The notes beneath the pieces were generated by a model, which saw nothing but the letters and a program-made list of their open reading frames with translations, made no database searches and was not told the DNA's origin. Made by a program: the position numbers and the translations under genes. 33,859 bases of DNA from Bacillota bacterium (GTDB taxonomy: Bacteria; Bacillota; Clostridia; Lachnospirales; Lachnospiraceae): NCBI GenBank assembly GCA_023398615.1, contig JAEWSD010000046.1, forward strand, positions 1-33,859, in the 5' to 3' direction. This document shows, piece after piece, positions 1 through 7,112 of this stretch. Within the stretch, counting starts at the first letter, position 1; the number at the start of each line of letters is the position of its first letter.

Positions 1-6
1 ATCCTG

Positions 7-1164
7 TTAAAACAGTATATTTAATTTGCCTTCTTCATATTTTGCGCTTTTTATTTCTTTATTCTTAAGTTTACCCGGTAGGATAAATTTTCTCCGCTCA
101 TTTTTAATTATTAATGTCAGTTCATCACCTTTTTGCAGCATCTCCATGTCTTGTATTTCGAAGAAGGGGAGAGCAATAGAAAAATACTCCCTGTCTCCGA
201 TTTTGTTGATGGAAAAAATGGTATCCTTAAACAAGATATCTTCCGGATTTGTATTTTCATAAAGTGTATTGGCTACACTTTGTAAACGTTCCACCGTTCT
301 CAATTCATGTTTTAGAAGCTCCAAATGAAAAACAGGAATTCCGGAAAAGCTTTCGTTAATATCTTTCAGCGCTTCCTCCTGATTCTGTATCCACTTATGG
401 AAATAGCCGGACAGAGCTTCCTCCGGGTATACCTTATTAACAATAATTGCATCCACATTGTAATCGTATAAATGAAGGTAGGAGAAATTACGCTTTGCTT
501 CCTTTACAACGATTTTCTCCGGAGTGGTAACAATTCGAACACTGACCACTTCTTTATTTACCATAAGTTCCTTGAGACTTTTCAGCTTTTCATACAATCC
601 TTCTATCTCATCAAAGATTTTGTCCTCCGGCATTGGGATCTTCGTGATTTTTTCAACGGCAGGCCCTGCCACTTTTACCGCCTTTCGTTTTATGGGAATC
701 AGCTTATTAATCCACTCCCCGAACATCTCCGGATACTTAAGCAATGATAAGGTTTCACCTGTTGGGGCACAATCCACAATCAGGACATCATAAACGGCCT
801 GGTCATAGATTTCTTTTATTTTGAATAATGAAGTCAGCTCTTCAAAGCCCGGAAATACAAGTAATTCTTCCACCTCAATACTCTCACCGCCTTTGTGGGT
901 TAAAAGCTTCTTAATATATTCCTTCAGACTCCCCCAGACGCGTTCACACTCTTCGATCGCATCAATCTCCATAGCATATAGATTATCTGCCACTTTCATC
1001 GGTTCATAAGTCAGTTCCTGATTCACGGAGTCTCCCAGGCTGTGAGCCTGATCGGTACTCATAACTAAAACCTTTTTGCCCGAACGGGCTATCTTGCAGG
1101 CTGTTGCCGCCGCCACGCTGGTCTTTCCGACTCCGCCTTTTCCTGTATATAATATAATCCGCAT
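7..1164 (-). CDS. ArsA/Get3-like ATPase with C-terminal HSP20-like domain (copy 1)
   Basis: This 385-residue protein is a deviant-Walker P-loop ATPase of the ArsA/Get3 family. It shows GKGGVGKTS at residues 8-16, a switch I STDQAHSLGD near 36-45 and a switch II DCAPTGETLSLL near 130. The last ~70 residues read as a small beta-rich domain resembling the alpha-crystallin/HSP20-like domain found at the end of many bacterial ArsA homologues and of Get3d. No CxxC pair is present, so the zinc-bridged dimer of eukaryotic Get3 is not expected. No arsB, arsR or arsC lies nearby, so a role in arsenite export is unlikely; handling of membrane proteins or another hydrophobic client is an inference. The start has AAAGGAGA upstream. 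It is the last gene of the marR-ATPase cluster and is separated from the 75-residue gene by a giant palindrome. Confidence 0.9.
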   Translation of the reverse strand: MRIILYTGKGGVGKTSVAAATACKIARSGKKVLVMSTDQAHSLGDSVNQELTYEPMKVADNLYAMEIDAIEECERVWGSLKEYIKKLLTHKGGESIEVEELLVFPGFEELTSLFKIKEIYDQAVYDVLIVDCAPTGETLSLLKYPEMFGEWINKLIPIKRKAVKVAGPAVEKITKIPMPEDKIFDEIEGLYEKLKSLKELMVNKEVVSVRIVTTPEKIVVKEAKRNFSYLHLYDYNVDAIIVNKVYPEEALSGYFHKWIQNQEEALKDINESFSGIPVFHLELLKHELRTVERLQSVANTLYENTNPEDILFKDTIFSINKIGDREYFSIALPFFEIQDMEMLQKGDELTLIIKNERRKFILPGKLKNKEIKSAKYEEGKLNILF

Positions 1165-1180
1165 ACACTATTCTCCTTTA

Positions 1181-1443
1181 TTATTGATTAGGAGGTCAAA
1201 AGGCCACTCAAAGTATATTTTATGAATACAGTGTATATATATTCAATTTTGCGTCGACCGGCCGAGAGTACTGCTTATATTTTGTCAAGACTCTGATCAA
1301 AAATCGAGACAGCTGGCTTGATTTTTGAGCCGACAGAGGCTTGTAAAAAATACAGTGCTCGAGGGTAAGGCAGCTAAATTAAATATATATACGCTGATAT
1401 TCATTCAGAACACTAAATTGGCCTTTTGACACTCTAATCATTA
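1181..1443. repeat. Giant imperfect palindrome (~260 bp) between two genes
   Basis: The whole gap between the 75-residue gene and the RBS of ATPase copy 1 is one long inverted repeat centred near 1312. Outer arms share GTCAAAAGGCCA (1195-1206) with TGGCCTTTTGAC (1419-1430) plus flanking TGATTAG/CTAATCA. Pairing continues inward through ATGAATA/TATTCAT, GTATATATATT and its complement, CTCTG/CAGAG near 1291/1334, and ATCAAAAATC with GATTTTTGA beside the centre. It could be a foldback, MITE-like insertion or a very long RNA hairpin in the operon transcript. No clear target duplication was seen, because the symmetry runs right to the ends. Confidence 0.85.
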
Positions 1444-1668
1444 TTCGATGTTTACCTTTTTTGTTTTCTTTACGCCCGGCTCATTTGATTCTCTCTTACC
1501 GGCCGCATGATCTGAGAAGCCGGTCATAACGCATTGTTTCACAATATCTATCATTTCTGCTTCCATTTTATCCATCCGGTTTACCACCTTTTCCGGCAAG
1601 ATTTCTTTTAATGCCTCATATTCGAGCTTTTTAGCCCGTATCATTTTCACTGCGAATTCACGTTTCAT
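1441..1668 (-). CDS. Small charged protein of unknown function (75 aa)
   Basis: I do not recognise this family. The 75-residue product is strongly charged and predicted helical in its first ~45 residues (MKREFAVKMIRAKK...), then has a basic, probably disordered tail ending KKTKKVNIE. No signal peptide or membrane segment is seen. I chose the ATG at 1668 because AGGAAGGAG lies at proper spacing upstream; an upstream in-frame start at 1707 lacks an RBS and sits deep inside the preceding gene. The start overlaps the end of ATPase copy 2 by 11 nt, indicating translational coupling and a shared job with the ATPases. An adaptor or client-loading factor is speculation. Confidence 0.75.
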   Translation of the reverse strand: MKREFAVKMIRAKKLEYEALKEILPEKVVNRMDKMEAEMIDIVKQCVMTGFSDHAAGKRESNEPGVKKTKKVNIE

Positions 1669-2857
1669 CAGCGGTATCTCCTTCCTGTAAAGCAAATTGT
1701 ATGGCAATCGATTCCTCTTTCATTTTTGCAGAGGACACAACATATTTTCTTAAACTATCCGGTAACGGAATACAACGTTTGAAATTACCGATACGAATGA
1801 TAACATCACTTCCTGTTTCGTACATTTTAATGTCTTCCTTATTCACGAAAGGTAAATTTACCGTAAGCAGATACCCCTCCGTATTTTTTTCATATACCTC
1901 ATTCGGTTTATTCCTCCTCACTTCAAAAAGAGTATCTTCTGTCATCACATCCTCCACCAGCCGGTCCACCGCCTCCAATCCATTGATATCTGTGGCATAC
2001 CACTTGATATATCCAATCGGAATATTATCAAAGACATTTTCAAGCTCTTCTATATAAGAAGCCTGGATATCCACCCATTCATTGAAGAAAGCGGTATCAA
2101 TTTTATCCGGCAGAATCCGGTTAATAAAAAGCCCGTCGATATTGAAATTATACAGATTAAGATACATATAGTTACGCTTCGTCTCTTCAACAACCATCTT
2201 CTCCGGCATGGTGACCAATCGGATGCTGCAGACCTCCCTGTCTTTAAAAAGTTGCTGTAACCCAACTAGTTTCACATAGAGCTTCTCAATATCATTCATC
2301 GCCCTGCTGTCTGGCAGTTCAATCTGAAAGAATTTCTTTCCTATCGGGCGAAGCACTTTCATCGCGACTTTTTCAATCGGGAACAGCTTCTCCATATACC
2401 AGGAAAACAACTCGGGAAATTTAAGTAAGGATAAAGTTTCACCCGTTGGCGCACAATCCACAATGATAACATCATATTGCCGGCTTTCATAAAGCTCCTG
2501 AATCTTAAGCAGGGAGAACAATTCTTCCATTCCGGGAAACATAGACATATCGCCAAAATCTCCATCCTCTTGTTCCGTCCGCTTGTTAGGAAATAATTTG
2601 TCAAAAGCATTCAACATGGAACTGAAATCATGCTCCATCTCATAATTCGGGTCAATCTCCAGTGCATATAGCTTTTCTGCGATTTTTGTCACTTCTTTAC
2701 CGATCGGCATTTCAAACAAATCACCCAGATTGTGTGCCATATCCGCGCTGACAATCAGTGTGTTCTTGCCCATAAGCGCCGCTTTTCTTGCGTGTGCCGC
2801 AGCAACACTTGTTTTGCCGACGCCGCCTTTTCCTGTGAATATAATGATTCTTCTCAT
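1658..2857 (-). CDS. ArsA/Get3-like ATPase with C-terminal HSP20-like domain (copy 2)
   Basis: The 399-residue protein is a paralogue of the ATPase at 7-1164. It has GKGGVGKTS at residues 9-17, SADMAHNLGD as switch I and DCAPTGETLSLL as switch II. An acidic insert (RTEQEDGDFGDM) stands near residue 100. The C-terminal ~70 residues resemble the ArsA HSP20-like domain (YLLTVNLPFVNKEDIKMYE...). No CxxC motif is visible. GGGAGGT precedes the ATG at good spacing. The upstream leader holds two copies of the motif also found at the marR promoter, so control by that regulator is likely. Two non-identical paralogues in one cluster suggest a heteromeric ATPase or two client classes, which is inference. 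Confidence 0.9.
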   Translation of the reverse strand: MRRIIIFTGKGGVGKTSVAAAHARKAALMGKNTLIVSADMAHNLGDLFEMPIGKEVTKIAEKLYALEIDPNYEMEHDFSSMLNAFDKLFPNKRTEQEDGDFGDMSMFPGMEELFSLLKIQELYESRQYDVIIVDCAPTGETLSLLKFPELFSWYMEKLFPIEKVAMKVLRPIGKKFFQIELPDSRAMNDIEKLYVKLVGLQQLFKDREVCSIRLVTMPEKMVVEETKRNYMYLNLYNFNIDGLFINRILPDKIDTAFFNEWVDIQASYIEELENVFDNIPIGYIKWYATDINGLEAVDRLVEDVMTEDTLFEVRRNKPNEVYEKNTEGYLLTVNLPFVNKEDIKMYETGSDVIIRIGNFKRCIPLPDSLRKYVVSSAKMKEESIAIQFALQEGDTADET

Positions 2858-2882
2858 ATTTTTTCTTACCTCCCATTTTATA

Positions 2883-2917
2883 TACTTCTTCGTTCGAATA
2901 CTTCTTCTCTCGAACTA
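2883..2917. promoter_or_regulatory. Tandem putative MarR operator sites upstream of ATPase copy 2
   Basis: Two overlapping copies of one motif lie here: TACTTCTTCGTTCGAATA at 2883-2900 and TACTTCTTCTCTCGAACTA at 2899-2917. A third copy, identical to the second at 17 of 19 positions, lies at the marR promoter (3475-3493). The copies form a loose inverted repeat around a 5-bp centre (ACTTCK-N5-CGAACT). The spacing of 16 bp between the copies puts them 1.5 turns apart. They sit 26-60 bp upstream of the ATPase start. Confidence 0.6.
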
Positions 2918-2962
2918 TTTGATTAAAAGTTAGAGAAACACGCTTCTACGCATTTCTCTTTC

Positions 2963-3466
2963 TTATTCTATCGGAATTCGTCTGACTTTATTCACAGTAC
3001 TTTTTTCAACTTTAGCCGGATTGTTATCTTCGAATATATGAAAGATTTTATCAGCCAGCTTTATTGCAAACTCCATTTCCTCGGCTGTAAGCTGTGTCAC
3101 AACCAGTTCGAAATAGTGTCCCATCTCTTTTATCTGTTCTTTAATAAACTGCTTGCCAAATGAGCTCATATTAACAACGACAATTCTCTTGTCTGTTTCA
3201 TCTCTTTCCCGCTTGATCACCTCCCGCTTTTCCAAACGGCTTACAATCCCGGTTACCGTATTAAGCGGAACACCAAGGTAATCTGCAATCTCCGTCATAT
3301 TAACCGGGCCTTTGCGATAAACCAGAAAAAGGGCGAATGCCTCATTCTTTGAATAATCCAAAAATGTATGATTCCACTGTTCCGGAAAAAATAACAGCTT
3401 GCATCGGTCTATAATTTCAAAGAGAAGTTCTTCTACTGACATGTCTTTCCTATCCACATTATCCAC
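2963..3466 (-). CDS. MarR-family transcriptional regulator
   Basis: This 167-residue protein has the winged-helix layout of MarR regulators: a helical dimerisation N-terminus, then MTEIADYLGVPLNTVTGIVS as the helix-turn-helix (about residues 57-76), then the wing containing KREVIKRERDETDKR with the conserved DxR-type turn. Such proteins are usually dimeric repressors released by small ligands or oxidation. The start used is a GTG with only weak RBS context; an in-frame ATG eight codons later is a real alternative. Its promoter carries a copy of the motif repeated in front of the ATPase genes, so it probably represses itself and them. A short inverted repeat (AGAGAAA/TTTCTCT, 2933-2960) follows the stop codon. 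Confidence 0.88.
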   Translation of the reverse strand: MDNVDRKDMSVEELLFEIIDRCKLLFFPEQWNHTFLDYSKNEAFALFLVYRKGPVNMTEIADYLGVPLNTVTGIVSRLEKREVIKRERDETDKRIVVVNMSSFGKQFIKEQIKEMGHYFELVVTQLTAEEMEFAIKLADKIFHIFEDNNPAKVEKSTVNKVRRIPIE

Positions 3467-3474
3467 TCCATAAT

Positions 3475-3493
3475 TACTTCGTCGCTCGAACTA
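3475..3493. promoter_or_regulatory. Putative MarR operator at the marR transcription start
   Basis: The site reads TACTTCGTCGCTCGAACTA and matches the two copies at 2883-2917. It begins about 6 bp downstream of the marR -10 box, so a bound regulator would block initiation; this predicts autoregulation. Confidence 0.6.
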
Positions 3494-3499
3494 TATTTT

Positions 3500-3528
3500 A
3501 TGTTATCACATAAAGAACTGATTGTCAA
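3500..3528 (-). promoter_or_regulatory. Sigma-A promoter of marR
   Basis: On the minus strand TTGACA (3523-3528) and TAACAT (3500-3505) are separated by exactly 17 bp. The predicted start is near 3493, about 27 nt before the GTG start codon. Confidence 0.75.
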
Positions 3529-3553
3529 ATAAAAAAATGATTCCTGATTAAAG

Positions 3554-3604
3554 TTAGTTACAGTTCAGCCTATGACCGCGAGGTGTTTTCTTAACTGTAA
3601 CTAA
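3554..3604. terminator. Hairpin after traB-like gene, possible terminator
   Basis: A perfect 12-bp stem, TTAGTTACAGTT (3554-3565) with AACTGTAACTAA (3593-3604), encloses a 27-nt loop just after the TraB-family gene. Outer bases extend the symmetry with mismatches. There is no U-tract directly after the stem, so a simple intrinsic terminator is uncertain; a small foldback repeat is the alternative. Confidence 0.45.
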
Positions 3605-3618
3605 AGTTAAGAGTGAAC

Positions 3619-4776
3619 TCAAAATAGGTTTTTTATTAAATTCGTTCCCGCAATAAATGTACCGATAGAACCGCCGATGTTAGCCATGAATACAACTAAG
3701 ACCGTTTTTAAAAACCGATTTTTAAAGACACCCTTAATACTGAGTATATCGGTTTGAATATTTTGAATATCCTTCACGGCAGGCTTTTTTATTGTAGCTT
3801 CCACCAGCCCGGCAAACCATCCGCATGCCAGCAGCGGATGCAGCGTAGTAAAAGGAGCCGCCACAAAGGAAGTCAGTATGCTCAATGGATGCCCCAGCGA
3901 TAAAGCGGTAAATAAAGCCGCTAAAGCACCGGTCCAAAGTACCCAGGTCGATAATTGGCGCAAACCGGTCTGCAGATTAAGGACAAAGGAATAGACAATT
4001 ATGATTGTAATAATAGCAGGGATAATCCAGCCTGCCAGCTTAGAAAAAAGGCTTTTCTTCGGAACTTCGGATATGCTCTCCATATCCTGATCCCTGAATA
4101 TTTCCTCCGTAATTCCCGGAACATGCGCTCCTCCAAGAATAGCAATGATCTTTTTGCCGGGAGCATTCTTGATATTGCAGGCCAGATATTGATCTCTCTC
4201 GCTGATCAGTATTTTCCCTATTTGAGGAAATTCTTTACGCAGATTAGCGGTTGCCGACTCCAGCATGTCTTCTTTTAATAAGTTCTGTAAATCTTCATCT
4301 GTAATGTCAGTGTCATCATCCGAGGAAAATATTAAACTGGCGAATAGTTTCGTCTTTTCCCAAAAACTTAAGCTCCGCCATATCCGTAAAAAGGTTGTCT
4401 GAATATTTCGATCCGCCAGTACTAATTCAGCCCCGATTTCCTTTGAGCTCTCAATGCCCTGCAGCATTTCCCCGCCAACGGTGGTATTCAGCTTCTTTGC
4501 AATCTTCTTTTGATAAGAACTGAGAAATAAATTAGCAATCAAGAATCCGATTTTCTTTGACTTTATCACCTTAACAATGTCTGTATTTTCCCATGCTTTG
4601 GGGTTTTGCAAGTTTTGATAGCGATCCGCGTCCAATTCGATACAAATGCTATCCGGATGCTCCTCTTCAATTACCCGTTTTACAAGCTCAGCACTTTCCT
4701 TTGATACATGTGCCGTTGCAATTAAGATAATTTCTTTATCCTGATATTTCAATCTTTTCACATTATCTTCACTCAC
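3619..4776 (-). CDS. TraB/PrgY/TIKI-family membrane protein
   Basis: The 385-residue product has an N-terminal cytosolic TraB domain. ATAH (residues 20-23), ELD (47-49) and GGAH (215-218) match the paired xxxH motifs of the TraB/TIKI superfamily, which includes metal-dependent proteases and PrgY of enterococcal pheromone control. About four membrane segments follow (roughly 249-268, 277-298, 300-326 and 356-380). The start is the GTG at 4776, seven to eight bases after GGAGG; an upstream in-frame TTG overlaps that RBS and is rejected. It has its own promoter with an overlapping palindrome. It lies directly upstream of marR and the ArsA-like ATPases, so a shared membrane-quality or peptide-processing role is plausible but inferred. 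Confidence 0.88.
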   Translation of the reverse strand: MSEDNVKRLKYQDKEIILIATAHVSKESAELVKRVIEEEHPDSICIELDADRYQNLQNPKAWENTDIVKVIKSKKIGFLIANLFLSSYQKKIAKKLNTTVGGEMLQGIESSKEIGAELVLADRNIQTTFLRIWRSLSFWEKTKLFASLIFSSDDDTDITDEDLQNLLKEDMLESATANLRKEFPQIGKILISERDQYLACNIKNAPGKKIIAILGGAHVPGITEEIFRDQDMESISEVPKKSLFSKLAGWIIPAIITIIIVYSFVLNLQTGLRQLSTWVLWTGALAALFTALSLGHPLSILTSFVAAPFTTLHPLLACGWFAGLVEATIKKPAVKDIQNIQTDILSIKGVFKNRFLKTVLVVFMANIGGSIGTFIAGTNLIKNLF

Positions 4777-4842
4777 TATGACTTCCTCCAATAGTTGTAA
4801 AAGCCGACCTGCTATAAGTCCGCTCTTTTTCGCATTTTATCC

Positions 4843-4859
4843 ATACTGTATCTCAGTAT
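4843..4859. promoter_or_regulatory. Palindrome overlapping the -10 box of the traB-like gene
   Basis: ATACTG and CAGTAT form a perfect 6-bp inverted repeat around TATCT and cover the -10 hexamer. The position is that of a repressor site. The sequence does not match the putative MarR motif downstream, so a different regulator is implied. Confidence 0.45.
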
Positions 4860-4883
4860 AACCTCACGGAATAACTTAGTCAA
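4855..4883 (-). promoter_or_regulatory. Sigma-A promoter of the traB-like gene
   Basis: On the minus strand TTGACT (4878-4883) and TATACT (4855-4860) have a 17-bp spacer. The predicted start near 4848 gives a leader of about 70 nt. Confidence 0.75.
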
Positions 4884-4975
4884 GAAGCAGACCTGCATAA
4901 GTATTCGATTGATTGGCAGGATCGCCGCTTAATAAAAAGTGATAATTTATCCGTATATACTTTTTGATTCCCTTA

Positions 4976-4984
4976 TGCTATAGT
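4976..4984 (+). promoter_or_regulatory. Extended -10 promoter of udk-like gene
   Basis: TGCTATAGT matches an extended -10 element. No good -35 box is seen at the right distance. The leader of roughly 58 nt contains a small TGCGC/GCGCA hairpin just before the RBS. Confidence 0.5.
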
Positions 4985-5048
4985 GAACATAGATTAACCG
5001 GGGTTGATGTAAAGATGCGCAAAAAGAAGCGCAGGAATGGGGTGAATT

Positions 5049-5618
5049 ATGAAAAAGTCGTATTTTATAGGTATCGCGGGCGGGAGTGCCAGCGGTAAGT
5101 CGACTTTTTGCAGTATTCTTGAGAAGGGTCTTGATGAATTTCAGTTAAAGGTTTTTCACATGGACGATTATTTCAAAGCGGAGGAAGACAGGCCTTTCAG
5201 TAAATCCCCGGTCACAGATAAGTGGTATGTTGACGATAACCATCCGGAGACGATTCATTCGGCACAATTACATAAGGATATCGGGGAAGCTTTGGAAAGC
5301 GGCACCGATGCCGTCATTTTGGAAGGCTTGTTTGTCTTAATGGACGAAGTAATCTGCCCTCAATTGGATTTGAAGCTGTTTGTCGACTGCAGAGCCGATG
5401 AGAGGATCGTCAGGCGCCTGCGCCGTAACATGGCCTGGGGCCTTACGTTTGATGAGATTGCCGGGGTGTATGTCGATCTTGTAAGGTTCCGGCATGACGA
5501 ATATGTTGAGCCTACCAAATGGAAGGCCGATTACATAATAAACGGTTCCGTTCCGTCTAAGCCTGCGGCCGACGGCATTGTAGAATTAATCAGGCGCAAT
5601 ATTATCAAAGCACAGTAA
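5049..5618 (+). CDS. udk: Uridine kinase-family P-loop kinase
   Basis: The 189-residue protein belongs to the uridine kinase/phosphoribulokinase fold. Walker A is GGSASGKST (residues 11-19), followed by FHMDDYFK, where the acidic pair probably binds substrate, EGLFVLMDE as the Walker B region, and the arginine-rich lid RIVRRLRRNMAWG. The family phosphorylates uridine and cytidine in pyrimidine salvage. It is about 20 residues shorter than typical Udk, so its exact nucleoside is not certain. GGGGTGA precedes the ATG. In Bacillus, udk follows the trhP genes in the same direction; here it converges on trhP from the opposite strand, so the local order is kept but the gene has flipped. Confidence 0.8.
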   Translation: MKKSYFIGIAGGSASGKSTFCSILEKGLDEFQLKVFHMDDYFKAEEDRPFSKSPVTDKWYVDDNHPETIHSAQLHKDIGEALESGTDAVILEGLFVLMDEVICPQLDLKLFVDCRADERIVRRLRRNMAWGLTFDEIAGVYVDLVRFRHDEYVEPTKWKADYIINGSVPSKPAADGIVELIRRNIIKAQ

Positions 5619-5679
5619 GAAGGAGTTCCCTGTGAGAAAATATATGGATGTCGGGTAAAATTGACCGATACGGTACCGA

Positions 5680-6930
5680 TTAGCCGGGGTCAGCTTCTTT
5701 AACCCTTAATAAATCATAGACCTCAAGCTCCTGTCCGAAATCCACGAATATTTTCTGCTTTGGATGAGGACAGCTTTCCATTTCCCTGCCTTCCTCATCT
5801 GTAATCCTTCTTACGGTTACCGGGATATTTCTGCCGTCAGGCTTCATTACTTCAAGGACATCACCTGTCGAAAATTTATTCCTTTGTTCCAGCTCGTAAA
5901 GACCGGCTTCATTTTGTCCGCGGATTATGCCCAAATAAGTGTATTCCTTGACATAGGTATTGCTGTCGTATATCTGCGCCTCTTCGCTTGGCTTGCCGAA
6001 GAAGAATCCGGTCGTAAACTGCCTGTAGGTACATTTTGCGATCTCTTCTTTATAATACGGGATATTCTGCTCGTACCGGGAAAGTGACGTGAAGAAATCA
6101 TCAATTGCCTTCCGGTATGTTCTTGTTACCGCCGCAACATAAAGGGCAGTCTTCATCCTGCCTTCCACCTTAAAGCTGTCGATTCCGGCATCAATCAGCT
6201 CCGGAATATACTCTATCATGCACAGGTCCTTGGAGTTAAAGATATAGGTGCCGCGTTCGTTCTCTTCAACCGGCAGGTATTCGCCCGGACGTGTTTCCTC
6301 CGAAATATAGTATTTCCACCTGCAGGGATGGGTGCATGCGCCGCGGTTTGCATCCCTTCCGGTGAAATAGTTGCTTAAGAGGCATCTGCCGGAATGGGCG
6401 ATACACATGGCTCCATGCACAAAGGTTTCTATCTCCAAATCATCCGGAATATTTTCACGGATTCCTTTAATCTCCTCCATAGACAGCTCCCTTGCGGAAA
6501 CCACCCTTTTTGCACCCATTCTGTACCAGAAACGGTAGGTGCCATAGTTGACGTTGTTCGCCTGTGTACTGATATGGATATCAATCTCGGGAACGATATC
6601 CTTTGCTATCTCAAATACTCCCGGATCCGATATGATCAATGCATCCGGTTTCAAATCTTTCAGCTCACGGAAATATTCGGTGATCCCCGCCAGGTCCTCA
6701 TTATGTGCCGTGATATTGGCGGTTACATAGACCTTCCTGCCATAGGCATGCGCAAATTCGATGCCTTCCTTCATATCTTCCTTACTGAAATTCTTTGCCT
6801 TTGCCCTTAGACCGTACATCTCTCCGCCGATATATACGGCATCCGCGCCGAATATTACGGCGGTTTTTAAAACCTCTAAGCTGCTTGCCGGTATCAATAG
6901 CTCCGGTTTTTTAAACTCTCGCATACTCAT
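5680..6930 (-). CDS. trhP: U32-family tRNA 5-hydroxyuridine synthesis protein (YrrO/TrhP-like)
   Basis: The 416-residue protein is a U32 'peptidase' homologue with the family signature from E168 to S186 (ETFVHGAMCIAHSGRCLLS) and nearby cysteines C176, C183, C199 and C203 that probably hold an iron-sulfur cluster. In Bacillus, YrrN/YrrO (TrhP1/TrhP2) make 5-hydroxyuridine at tRNA position 34 using prephenate, and TrmR then methylates it. The gene directly upstream here is the TrmR homologue, which supports this role over proteolysis. Length matches YrrO; no short YrrN partner is present. The start is uncertain: ATGs at 6930 and 6924 both lack a clear RBS, and a structured repeat ends only ~20 bp upstream. 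Confidence 0.85.
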   Translation of the reverse strand: MSMREFKKPELLIPASSLEVLKTAVIFGADAVYIGGEMYGLRAKAKNFSKEDMKEGIEFAHAYGRKVYVTANITAHNEDLAGITEYFRELKDLKPDALIISDPGVFEIAKDIVPEIDIHISTQANNVNYGTYRFWYRMGAKRVVSARELSMEEIKGIRENIPDDLEIETFVHGAMCIAHSGRCLLSNYFTGRDANRGACTHPCRWKYYISEETRPGEYLPVEENERGTYIFNSKDLCMIEYIPELIDAGIDSFKVEGRMKTALYVAAVTRTYRKAIDDFFTSLSRYEQNIPYYKEEIAKCTYRQFTTGFFFGKPSEEAQIYDSNTYVKEYTYLGIIRGQNEAGLYELEQRNKFSTGDVLEVMKPDGRNIPVTVRRITDEEGREMESCPHPKQKIFVDFGQELEVYDLLRVKEADPG

Positions 6931-6944
6931 TACCACTACCACAA

Positions 6945-7079
6945 AGAATAAAGAGTTTGCCCTTGGCAAACTCTCACGCCGCCGCGTAGCCGCTTGCGGC
7001 TAACTTCCAATAAAGCGGCGTGCGCATCCATAGCGGAGCGCTTTTTATCATATAGGACGAGCTTTCCAATATGATAAAA
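6945..7079 (-). repeat. Structured intergenic repeat, copy A
   Basis: Read on the minus strand, this copy starts with a hairpin (TTTTATCATAT with ATATGATAAAA, 7043-7053/7069-7079). It continues with AAAAAGCGCTCCGCTATGG and TGCGCAC, then a GC-rich cruciform (GCCGC...GCGGC). It ends with the palindrome GAGTTTGCC-AAG-GGCAAACTC (6953-6973). The same order of parts occurs in inverted orientation at 13809-13972. It lies between trmR and trhP, directly in front of the weak trhP start. No coding potential is evident. Confidence 0.85.
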
Positions 7080-7112
7080 GAGTCGAAAAAATCCAATGTG
7101 GCTTCCTTTCTC

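Noticed and set aside
7..2857. Arsenite efflux operon
   Set aside because: Only the ATPase motifs suggest it. There is no ArsB, ArsC, ArsD or ArsR, the regulator is MarR-type, and the C-terminal HSP20-like domain marks a different subfamily.
5680..6930. Collagenase-like peptidase U32
   Set aside because: The U32 label is historical. The cysteine pattern and linkage to trmR support tRNA hydroxylation.
6931..6969. N-terminal extension of trhP
   Set aside because: The extension begins at a TTG inside the structured repeat and has no RBS.
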